DNA from: UMGS172 sp045587185
GTDB lineage: Bacteria > Bacillota > Clostridia > Oscillospirales > Acutalibacteraceae
Direction: 5' to 3'
DNA: 37,120 nt
Assembly: GCA_045587185.1 (NCBI GenBank)
Contig: JAZNBS010000033.1
Span: 1 to 37,120, forward strand
Shown piece by piece: positions 30,518-37,120 of the stretch (position 1 is its first letter; every line of letters starts with the position of its first letter). Position numbers and translations under genes: made by a program. Below the pieces are notes generated by a model that was given only the letters and a program-made list of their open reading frames with translations, ran no database searches and was not told the origin of the DNA.

Positions 30518-31082
30518 GATAAATCAATTAATGGAAAATAAAAAAATAACACAATATCGATTAGCAAAGGACAGTGGCATTGCTTATACAACTATCAATG
30601 ATATATGCAGTGGCAAGGCACAGCTTGAAAAATGTTCTGCCGAAACAATCTACCGTATTTCAAAGGTGCTCGGTGTTTCGATGGAAAGCCTCATAGAACC
30701 TTGTTTTGATAAGCGAAGCGACTTTGAATTATTTAAAAGTAATACTTGTCACAGACTAAAAGAACTCGGCGATATCGAATTTGTAATCGAACTTTTGGAA
30801 GAAGACCATATTCGCAAGTATTATAAGAAAAAGTGGTATCCCGAAAGCTTATACCTTCTTGCAATGCTTGACTATGTAAGCAGAGAGAATGATATACCGA
30901 TTTGTACACAGTATGATGATATGCGCAGTTTAAAATTAAAAAACATTCTTTTCCCTGCAAGTGTGTTGGTGGCAGCTAAAGTTACAAAAAGCGAAGAATT
31001 AAAACAGCGCTCTATTAAAGAAGCGATTCCTGAATTTATGCGATTTAATATCGTAGAGAGTGAGGTGCGAAATGTCATCTAA
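30513..31082 (+). CDS. XRE-type HTH protein, probable antitoxin/regulator
   Basis: 189 residues. The N-terminal helix-turn-helix domain (about 1-62) reads QLMENKKITQYRLAKDSGIAYTTINDICSGKAQ, and VLGVSMESLIEP closes it. The remainder is helical and not recognised (HRLKELGDIEFVIELLEEDHIRKYY, YLLAMLDYVSRENDIPI). GTG at 30513 has AGGAGG nine bases upstream; the ATG at 30516 is an alternative. It overlaps the nucleotidyltransferase gene by 11 bases. The pair layout (small HTH regulator followed by an overlapping nucleotidyltransferase) resembles AbiE-like toxin-antitoxin modules. Repression of its own promoter is suggested by the inverted repeat at 30468-30517. Confidence 0.8.
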   Translation: MMINQLMENKKITQYRLAKDSGIAYTTINDICSGKAQLEKCSAETIYRISKVLGVSMESLIEPCFDKRSDFELFKSNTCHRLKELGDIEFVIELLEEDHIRKYYKKKWYPESLYLLAMLDYVSRENDIPICTQYDDMRSLKLKNILFPASVLVAAKVTKSEELKQRSIKEAIPEFMRFNIVESEVRNVI

Positions 31083-31785
31083 CAGTTTTACAAGAGAAAA
31101 TCTTGATACCTACCTCAAGGAATTAGCTAAAGAGTTCAGACGGCTTAACGGCAAATCTATGCCGGCAGAAATCGTGTTGGTTGGCGGTGCCGCCATTCTG
31201 ACCAATTACGGTTTTCGTGATATGACTACTGATATCGATGCCGTTATACATGCAGCCTCCTCAATGAAAGATGCCATAAATATGGTTGGCGATAAATTTG
31301 ATTTGCCAAACGGTTGGCTGAATGCCGATTTTATGCACACAGGCTCATACTCACCTAAATTGGATGAATTTTCAGTTTATTATAAATCCTTTTACGGCGT
31401 TCTTTTCGTCAGAACTGTTGCGGCGGAATATTTAATTGCTATGAAATTACGTTCAGGAAGAAAATATAAAAATGACCTTTCCGATGTAATAGGCATATTA
31501 GCAGAACACGAAAAGAAAGGCGCATCCATTACACTTGATAAAATTAACACGGCGGTAACCAATCTCTACGGTGGCTGGGATGCCTTCCCCGAAGACTCAA
31601 AACCGTTTATAGAAAATGCACTTAAGAACGGTGATTTTGAAAATGTTTATGCATCTGTAAAGAATGATGAAATCGAGTCAAAAGATATTTTAATTGGTAT
31701 TGAAAAGGACTATCCCAAGGTTGCAAAAGAATCAAATATTAATGATATACTAAAAACATTAAAAGCAAAGCGAAACAAAGATTAA
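31072..31785 (+). CDS. DUF6036-type nucleotidyltransferase, probable toxin of a TA-like pair
   Basis: 237 residues of the polymerase-beta nucleotidyltransferase fold. The motif EIVLVGGAAILTNYGFRDMTTDIDAVI contains the G-G-A helix turn and the metal-binding DID (Asp-x-Asp) seen in AbiEii/DUF6036 proteins. A third acidic position may be supplied by DLSDVIGIL, after YLIAMKLRSGRKYKN, which corresponds to the conserved K-x-x-R region. ATG at 31072 is supported by GAGTGAGGTG upstream; a GTG at 31060 is less likely. Relatives transfer nucleotides to tRNA or protein and stop growth (AbiEii, MenT). Toxicity here is inferred from the operon form. Confidence 0.8.
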   Translation: MSSNSFTRENLDTYLKELAKEFRRLNGKSMPAEIVLVGGAAILTNYGFRDMTTDIDAVIHAASSMKDAINMVGDKFDLPNGWLNADFMHTGSYSPKLDEFSVYYKSFYGVLFVRTVAAEYLIAMKLRSGRKYKNDLSDVIGILAEHEKKGASITLDKINTAVTNLYGGWDAFPEDSKPFIENALKNGDFENVYASVKNDEIESKDILIGIEKDYPKVAKESNINDILKTLKAKRNKD

Positions 31786-31792
31786 ATAAATC

Positions 31793-31822
31793 AACCGCCA
31801 AAGCGTAAAAACTTTGGCGGTT
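31793..31822. terminator. Bidirectional terminator between convergent genes
   Basis: AACCGCCAAAG/CTTTGGCGGTT (11 bp) with loop CGTAAAAA between the nucleotidyltransferase gene and the convergent HTH gene. Confidence 0.8.
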
Positions 31823-31829
31823 GTGTGCT

Positions 31830-32414
31830 TTATATTTTCTTTTTCATTAAACCGTGTTTGTTGCAGTAGATATACAAATAACCACTGCCGCGAAGCTGAA
31901 ATCTTGTTTCGGCGTTGCCTTCGGGATAGAGCTTTACAAACTGAACTCTATCAGTGGTAAGATAGGCTATAAAAGAGATAAAATGTTCTTTTGTCATATC
32001 GTGGTTGACGGTTATAAATTGCTCGTCCTCAACCTTTTCTATAGTGATTGCGTGTTGCTCGTCAACGTCCTCGGCTTCAAGCGGCGTCAGAGTAATACCG
32101 CAACAGCTTATAACCGCATCGCCTATAGCACGAATCACGTTATTACATACAGGGCAAACGTAAAATTTTGAGCGTAAAACGTTGGAAGAAATGTTTTTAT
32201 TTATAACGGTATCACCCGACATAAGCTCCATAACCGACACCGAAAGAGCCGAGCTTAAAGGTTCAATTAGTGATATATCTGGCAGACCTTTTCCCGTTTC
32301 CCATTTTGAAACCGCCTTACTGCTGACACCGATTTTCTCTGCAAGTTCACCTTGTGTCAGGTTTTTGTTTTCGCGCAGTCGCTTAATAACCGCTCCCGTA
32401 ATATAAGTATTCAT
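31830..32414 (-). CDS. HTH regulator fused to a desulfoferrodoxin-like iron domain
   Basis: 194 residues. About 5-65: XRE helix-turn-helix (IKRLRENKNLTQGELAEKIGVSSKAVSKWETGKGLPD). About 83-194: a desulfoferrodoxin-like domain. Cys87, Cys90, Cys104 and Cys105 match the centre I rubredoxin-like site (CxxC...CC). Glu119, His121, His138, His144, Cys184 and His187 match all centre II residues of superoxide reductase (E-x-H, H-x5-H, C-x2-H). It would therefore be a DNA-binding protein carrying two iron sites, plausibly a sensor of superoxide or iron. ATG at 32414 has AAAGGAG seven bases upstream; the ATG at 32420 is too close to that site. It is divergent from the pilus locus. Confidence 0.85.
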   Translation of the reverse strand: MNTYITGAVIKRLRENKNLTQGELAEKIGVSSKAVSKWETGKGLPDISLIEPLSSALSVSVMELMSGDTVINKNISSNVLRSKFYVCPVCNNVIRAIGDAVISCCGITLTPLEAEDVDEQHAITIEKVEDEQFITVNHDMTKEHFISFIAYLTTDRVQFVKLYPEGNAETRFQLRGSGYLYIYCNKHGLMKKKI

Positions 32415-32434
32415 ACCCATTCTCCTTTGAGATT

Positions 32435-32463
32435 AGTATAATATAAATCCATTCAAACCTCAA
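32435..32463 (-). promoter_or_regulatory. Promoter of the HTH-desulfoferrodoxin gene
   Basis: Minus strand: TTGAGG (32458-32463), 17-base spacer, TATACT (32435-32440), close to the start codon. Confidence 0.55.
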
Positions 32464-32732
32464 CCTACTTTGCGTTGAATAGCATATCAAAATTTGAGTC
32501 GCAGTAATCAAAGAAATACGAAAGTTCACGAAAAGCAACTGAAAAATTTCGGCTGATTTAATATCTGTTGTTATTTTAGCCGAAAATGTAAGATATCTTT
32601 TTAATACTTTTGATTTAAGAGCAGAAAATACTGATAAAAACATATGCGTTTGATGTCAAACAATGAGCTACAGCAAACAAATAACTATAAAATGACAAGC
32701 TACTAAAATTTTCTAAAACATCCAACAAGACC

Positions 32733-32827
32733 TTGATTATATCCACAAAATGTGCTATTATATACGATGTGTCTTTATATATATTAAAAAGAAAGGGCTT
32801 GACAAGGATGAATACAGGTATGATAAT
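32733..32827 (+). promoter_or_regulatory. Two candidate promoters of the pilus operon
   Basis: First: TTGATT (32733-32738), 17-base spacer, TATTAT (32756-32761). Second: TTGACA (32799-32804), 17-base spacer, GATAAT (32822-32827). Either gives a leader of about 130-200 bases before the signal peptidase gene. The rest of 32464-32732 is AT-rich with nothing recognised. Confidence 0.5.
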
Positions 32828-32894
32828 CTCTATAAGCAAGCAAGCAAGGGGTAACTCTGCTCTTTTTCAAGCCTCAACCGAATATATAACGTAA
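32808..32894 (+). CDS. Possible 28-residue leader ORF of the pilus operon
   Basis: ATG 32808 to TAA 32892-32894. The peptide begins MNTGMIISISKQARGNSALF. The ribosome site is poor (ACAAGG adjoins the ATG) and the ORF overlaps the second candidate promoter, so it would be translated only from the upstream promoter. It may be a chance ORF. Confidence 0.25.
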   Translation: MNTGMIISISKQARGNSALFQASTEYIT

Positions 32895-32900
32895 ATTACC

Positions 32901-32940
32901 GACTGTTGAACACAGAGGATTTTTCTCTGTGCATTCAGTC
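32901..32940 (+). promoter_or_regulatory. Nested hairpin in the pilus operon leader
   Basis: CACAGAG (32911-32917) pairs with CTCTGTG (32925-32931), enclosed by GACTG (32901-32905) with CAGTC (32936-32940). It is immediately upstream of the ribosome site for the signal peptidase gene. The T residues are in the loop rather than after the stem, so it is not a normal terminator. Confidence 0.5.
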
Positions 32941-32967
32941 AGTATTTCTATTTTAGGAGAGAAGAAC

Positions 32968-33507
32968 GTGGCTAAGCATTCAAAACAGAAAAACGCTATT
33001 CTTCAAAGTCCGGTTTTTAAGCGCACTTTGAAGATTGTTCTGATTGTTATTGTTACCGCCTCTCTTTTGCTTAATCTTTTTACCTTCATTATGCCGGTCG
33101 TTAAGTATTATGGAAACAGCATGTTTCCCACACTTGAAGACGGACAAATTCTTATCGTAAATAAGATGGCAGAGATAAAAAGCGGAGATATAATAGCGTT
33201 TTATTATAACAACAAGGTAATCTTGCGACGTGTTGTGGCAACGGGAAACACTCAGGTTTCCATTGATGTTTTTGGAACGGTATCGGTGAATGGAAAAGAA
33301 CTTGACGAGCCGTATATCCAAAACAAAACGCTTGGGCAAAGCAATCAGAATTTTCCATACAACGTCCCGACAAACTCCTATTTCGTTTTGGGAGATAACC
33401 GAGAGATTGCGATGGACAGCCGACTGTCTGAAATCGGAGTAGTTACAGAGGACAGGCTTTTGGGAAAAGTTGTATTTTCCCTTATTCCTTTTGGTGCAGT
33501 AAAATAA
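32968..33507 (+). CDS. Pilus-associated signal peptidase I homologue with Lys-to-Arg change
   Basis: 179 residues, starting at GTG 32968 with AGGAGAG upstream. One N-terminal membrane helix (about 21-45) is followed by the type I signal peptidase fold. The nucleophile Ser51 is in YYGNSMFPTLEDGQ, and the box E equivalent is YFVLGDNREIAMDSRLSEIG. The general-base Lys of the usual KR(V/I) box D is replaced by Arg87 (VILRRVVATG), so the Ser-Lys dyad looks incomplete. Pilus loci often carry a dedicated signal peptidase, and some, such as the GAS SipA/LepA proteins, lack catalytic residues yet are needed for pilus assembly. It lies 25 bases before the pilin gene. Confidence 0.85.
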   Translation: MAKHSKQKNAILQSPVFKRTLKIVLIVIVTASLLLNLFTFIMPVVKYYGNSMFPTLEDGQILIVNKMAEIKSGDIIAFYYNNKVILRRVVATGNTQVSIDVFGTVSVNGKELDEPYIQNKTLGQSNQNFPYNVPTNSYFVLGDNREIAMDSRLSEIGVVTEDRLLGKVVFSLIPFGAVK

Positions 33508-33532
33508 ACTGAAGTTAAAAGAGTGACCTTAA

Positions 33533-36500
33533 ATGAATGCTTTTAAAAGCAACCAACAACTGAATATTAAAAGCATTGTTTTTTACGCAGTATGTGTGAT
33601 TTTTTGTATCGCTTCCTGTGTTCTTTTGTTTTGCTCAAACGTTACACACGCAGTTGCATTAGAACAAGAAATCAGATGCGGTATAGAGGAACACACCCAT
33701 AGTGATAGCTGTTATAATGGCGATTTTCTTATATGCGATAAAATAGCTCACACGCATGACGGCAACTGCTATATCGTGTTATTAAAAGAAAATGATATTA
33801 ACAACATTTTGACGTTGCTTGGAAACAGCGAAAGTCATTCTCTTGAAAACGTAATTACCGATACAATGTCTTCGGCACTTACGTTCAATACCAATTTAAA
33901 CTCCGCCGATTCAAATTCGGGCGAAATCGTTACGCTAACTCAGGATACCGTTGCCGAGTACAACAACACGATATCAAATGAAGAAGAACTCCCCAATATT
34001 GTTCTTAACGAAAATATCAATACTGTAAGTACGTTGGCGCTGGATGATGATTCCGGCGAGGAACAACGAAATAATGCTACAACGTTTAACATTCAAGCAG
34101 AACCCGATACCTCAAACTATAGCGCAAACTTCTATGTATACCTTGACGGAAAATGGACGTGTATAGGCTCTTTGGAGTTTACTACAGAAAGAAACAGCAG
34201 CAGATATAACAGCGTATTGCCTACTGAGGATGTTTTGGAACTTGTCAACGGTGCGTTAGGTACGGATTATGCTTATAATTCGTTTGATATTGCGGTTGCA
34301 TCATCGTTAAACGGTTCATATTCAAAGAGCAATATCGGAATAGCATCCGTAACAACTACGATTGGATACAGGCAACAAACTTCAACGGCAAGAGCAACTA
34401 AATATGTTCGCTTGATTCCTGAAGGCGGCAGTGCATCAAGCACGGCGTTCTCCTTCTATACGGTAGAATATGTCTATCCCGATGGCACAACGGTAACAAA
34501 CTATGTAAGATCGGGCACATCAGTAAAATTACCGTCAGGAAATTATGAGTGGACTGACGGAAACGAAACGTATTCGGCTGAAGAAGCAGTCACAATATCT
34601 AAGAAAACGACCTTTGAAGCGCGGCAGCTCGGCTCTCCTACATATATCAATATCAATTATGACGTTGCTTTCCCGACGGTAAGCGGTGTAACAGTTTCTA
34701 CCACTCCTACAATCGCAGGACTTGCAACCACAACCGTCAGAGACGAATATACAGAAAATTCAGAGGTTACGGTTCGCAACGTATCGCAACAGTCGGTTCA
34801 GGGAACGGTTAACGGAAACAGCACAGGACTTACCCGTGTTATTCAGTTCAGAGGTTGGAGAGTTGGAAATACCGATACTATCATACAGCCGAATACCAAG
34901 CTTATCTGGGAAGAGCTTATTAAATATTCTAACAATACCACATCGCTAAATCTAACGGCTGTTTGGGAATATAACGCAAAGCAAACTGCAACCTTCTTTA
35001 TAAGATTTGACTCTGTTGCGGTTGATACTGAAGGTAATATTACAGGACAGGATACCAATAAATACACCAAACAGATTTATGCGGCATACGTCGGCGGAGT
35101 TGATACCTCGCTTAACACAAACAGCCTTCAAAGTAAATACGGAATTGCAGATACTACATCGGATAACTCCTACGGTGCCGACCAAGAAATACGCGCACTG
35201 TACGGAGAAAGAACGGACGGCGTATGGCTCAGTGCTTTCCCAAGTGATGACTTTGTTTTTGAAAGCTTGGTACAGTATGCTAACACAGGCTATCTGTCGG
35301 TTGACGGAGTCCCGGTTAAAGCAGAGGATTTAAATAGCAGAGAGTATGCAATTCGTTGGTACGTATTTAAGAATCAGGACGATGCGTGGCACATTGACGG
35401 TAAGCTTGTAAAAAAGGTCGGTTTAATACACGTGTATAAGACCTTCGCAGGTAATAAAGAGCTGATTGCAGAAGCAAAGAGTGACTTTTATATTGATGCA
35501 ACTGATGTATCAACAGGTGTTAATACCGTCCTTAATCTGAATAACTACACTTCGTATGATTCCGTAAACGACAAATATATGTGGGAAATCACAGACGTTG
35601 ATTACGGAGAGTATTGGGAAATCACAGAGCATCCCCATCAGTTTAATGACAGTTATGTTGCTTTTAGTGTTTTCTCGGAATATACGGTTATGGACGCGCA
35701 CAGCGATCAATCTATAAGCGGAACGGGAACGGCACTTACGGTTAAGGGTATGACCTACGCTCTTGATGAAGGTGTTGACGAAGTTCTCCGTGCAGAGTTT
35801 ACAAACATTTATAACCGAAACGATTCAATTATCATTAAAAAGCAAGATAGTCTAACCGGTGTATCAATAGGTGGTGCTGTATTCCGATTGTATCAAAACG
35901 GCAAAGCACTCAAGTTTACATACAATTCAAGCACTGACAGATATGAATACAATCCCGAAAGCGGCACAGTTACCGACCTTGAAGGAAATGCAAACGGATA
36001 TTATGAAATTTGTATTGAGGATTTCAGTTATGACCTCGGCTCTATAACCATTCGAGAGGTTTCTGCACCAACCGGTTACACACCTATCGGTGATATTGAG
36101 ATAGGATATACCGACGATGAAGAAACGGTCGGTATATTAAGTGGTAACAGTGAACTGATTCGATACGTAAGCGGTGTTTTGATAGTAGGCAACAGCACAG
36201 AGTCCTCGTCTGTAACGGTGAAAAAGGATTGGGAATGTGACGAGTCTGAATGGCAAGACGTTACAGTTCAGCTACTTGCCAATGGAAAGCTTGTAACAAC
36301 CGTTATTGCCGGAGTTGAGCCGCAAATTGTTCTGAGTGCCGACAACGGCTGGACTTATACGTGGAAAAATCTCCCCGTGTACGTCAATGGAAGCAAAATA
36401 GAATGGTCCGTTAGAGAAACGGCTATTGGTAGTGAAGCGGCAAAAGCGGATGGTTCTTTCGTAAACTGGTTGGTATCTTACGGATTACCGGTAATCACCA

Positions 36501-37015
36501 CCGATGAAAACGGTGATGAAAATACGCTTTTGACTGTCGTTAATACAACCAAGCGTGTAATGCTCCGTTTAACCAAAACAGATCTATGGAAAACCGAGCA
36601 GCTTGCAGGGGCAACCTTTTTACTTGAGGCTGTTGATGCAGACGGAAACGTTCTTACAAATGAGGTTGTGAAAACTGCAACGACAGGTGATGCGGGAACG
36701 CTTATCTTTGATAACCTAAAGTGCGGAGTGCGTTACCGGTTAACCGAAACACAAGCACCGACTGGATACATAGGAATTAGTGAATACATTTATTTCACGA
36801 TTAATGAAGACGGCACGGTAAGTGTTGAAGAAAGTTTTTATGCCGAAGCAGGAACAACCGCGTATAACATAATTGTTAAAAACGGTAAATTTGTTGATCT
36901 TCCCGAATCAGGCGGTATGGGAACCGGTATGTTTTATGTCATAGGATTATCACTTTTAGCGTTGTCCACAGGCATTTACATATATCATCTCCGTAAAAGG
37001 AGGTGCCAAAATTAA
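33533..37015 (+). CDS. Large SpaA-type pilin / surface adhesin with LPESG anchor
   Basis: 1160 residues, secreted and cell-wall or pilus linked. Signal helix about 12-43. About 45-82 is a Cys/His-rich double repeat (CGIEEHTHSDSCY, CDKIAHTHDGNCY) common in gut Firmicute surface proteins. The middle (about 190-750) is beta-rich with WAVT-like and pilin-tip-like parts. SpaA/Cna-B domains follow at about 762-870 (IIIKKQDSLTGVSIGGAVFRLY, REVSAPTGYTPIG), 893-1000 (VTVKKDWECDESEWQDVTVQL) and 1010-1105 (LRLTKTDLWKTEQLAGATF, ETQAPTGYIG), with Lys/Glu positions suited to isopeptide bonds. The sorting signal LPESG (1123-1127) is followed by a membrane helix and HLRKRR. It is likely a tip or ancillary pilin. 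Confidence 0.9.
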   Translation: MNAFKSNQQLNIKSIVFYAVCVIFCIASCVLLFCSNVTHAVALEQEIRCGIEEHTHSDSCYNGDFLICDKIAHTHDGNCYIVLLKENDINNILTLLGNSESHSLENVITDTMSSALTFNTNLNSADSNSGEIVTLTQDTVAEYNNTISNEEELPNIVLNENINTVSTLALDDDSGEEQRNNATTFNIQAEPDTSNYSANFYVYLDGKWTCIGSLEFTTERNSSRYNSVLPTEDVLELVNGALGTDYAYNSFDIAVASSLNGSYSKSNIGIASVTTTIGYRQQTSTARATKYVRLIPEGGSASSTAFSFYTVEYVYPDGTTVTNYVRSGTSVKLPSGNYEWTDGNETYSAEEAVTISKKTTFEARQLGSPTYININYDVAFPTVSGVTVSTTPTIAGLATTTVRDEYTENSEVTVRNVSQQSVQGTVNGNSTGLTRVIQFRGWRVGNTDTIIQPNTKLIWEELIKYSNNTTSLNLTAVWEYNAKQTATFFIRFDSVAVDTEGNITGQDTNKYTKQIYAAYVGGVDTSLNTNSLQSKYGIADTTSDNSYGADQEIRALYGERTDGVWLSAFPSDDFVFESLVQYANTGYLSVDGVPVKAEDLNSREYAIRWYVFKNQDDAWHIDGKLVKKVGLIHVYKTFAGNKELIAEAKSDFYIDATDVSTGVNTVLNLNNYTSYDSVNDKYMWEITDVDYGEYWEITEHPHQFNDSYVAFSVFSEYTVMDAHSDQSISGTGTALTVKGMTYALDEGVDEVLRAEFTNIYNRNDSIIIKKQDSLTGVSIGGAVFRLYQNGKALKFTYNSSTDRYEYNPESGTVTDLEGNANGYYEICIEDFSYDLGSITIREVSAPTGYTPIGDIEIGYTDDEETVGILSGNSELIRYVSGVLIVGNSTESSSVTVKKDWECDESEWQDVTVQLLANGKLVTTVIAGVEPQIVLSADNGWTYTWKNLPVYVNGSKIEWSVRETAIGSEAAKADGSFVNWLVSYGLPVITTDENGDENTLLTVVNTTKRVMLRLTKTDLWKTEQLAGATFLLEAVDADGNVLTNEVVKTATTGDAGTLIFDNLKCGVRYRLTETQAPTGYIGISEYIYFTINEDGTVSVEESFYAEAGTTAYNIIVKNGKFVDLPESGGMGTGMFYVIGLSLLALSTGIYIYHLRKRRCQN

Positions 37016-37063
37016 TTCGCTTTCAATAAATTCAGAAAAATTCATAAGAAAAGGAGTTAGAAA

Positions 37064-37120
37064 AATGAAAGCAATCAAAAAAATCTTAGCAGTCCTCGTA
37101 TGTCTTTGTGTGGTATGCAG
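37064..37120 (+). CDS. N-terminus of a secreted protein, probably the next pilin (partial)
   Basis: ATG 37064 has AAAGGAG eight bases upstream. The visible codons read MKAIKKILAVLVCLCVVC, a classic signal peptide (basic N-region, hydrophobic core). The gene runs off the right edge. It lies 48 bases after the LPESG pilin, so it is probably the backbone pilin of the same operon. Identity cannot be confirmed from 19 codons. Confidence 0.65.

Noticed and set aside
33680..33780. Cys/His repeats in the pilin as a CRISPR-like or DNA repeat
   Set aside because: The repetition is at protein level (two degenerate units), not a DNA repeat.

Overview
The window looks like chromosomal DNA from an anaerobic, low-to-mid G+C Firmicute of class Clostridia, most likely a gut Oscillospiraceae/Ruminococcaceae-type organism. 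This is inferred from strong AGGAGG-type ribosome sites, frequent TTG/GTG starts, NADP-type glutamate dehydrogenase, a CotJC-like manganese catalase, a ferredoxin:thioredoxin reductase-like protein, an iron-sulfur flavoprotein and an SpaA-type pilin. I see no phage, transposase, CRISPR array or tRNA gene.

Layout. 1-94 is the 3' end of a 23S rRNA gene, followed by a terminator and no visible 5S gene. 285-2508 holds a PhoPR-like two-component system and methylglyoxal synthase. 2509-5375 has a small minus-strand gene and two lipoproteins, one with WG repeats and one resembling a phosphate-binding protein. 5372-8474 carries MgtE, behind a long structured leader that contains a 27-codon ORF, and then a CNNM/CorC-type membrane protein. 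8529-9811 has a small membrane protein and an RluA-family pseudouridine synthase. 9831-14097 is a MarR regulator plus heterodimeric ABC exporter operon with a likely autoregulatory operator. 14141-15558 is gdhA, whose promoter spacer is a perfect palindrome. 15690-20265 contains a TVP38-family protein, an MFS sugar-type transporter, a glycerophosphodiesterase and a membrane-anchored MBG/YDG surface protein.

20388-24843 appears to be one transcription unit: a small four-Cys protein (DUF6472-like), an iron-sulfur flavoprotein, and a 1162-residue protein fusing a ClpB-like AAA+ module, a receiver-like middle region and a soluble FtsH (AAA+ plus M41 zinc protease). 24861-29521 holds redox and envelope genes: an FTR-like/thioredoxin pair, DUF421, an ICMT-like methyltransferase, Mn catalase, and a divergent FAD/Rieske oxidoreductase.

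From about 29590 to the end the content is accessory. It has a 5'-truncated sortase remnant, a repeat-containing gene-free stretch, and an overlapping HTH plus nucleotidyltransferase pair that resembles a toxin-antitoxin module with an operator-like inverted repeat. Next come an HTH protein fused to a desulfoferrodoxin-like domain with all expected iron ligands, then the start of a pilus locus. That locus has a signal peptidase with Arg at the usual catalytic Lys position, a 1160-residue SpaA-type pilin ending in LPESG, and the first codons of a further secreted protein cut by the window edge.

The strongest candidates for something undescribed are the ClpB-receiver-FtsH fusion (21299-24787), the mgtE leader with its small ORF (5471-5633), and the HTH-desulfoferrodoxin regulator (31830-32414). 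All assignments come from reading the sequence; no database search was run.
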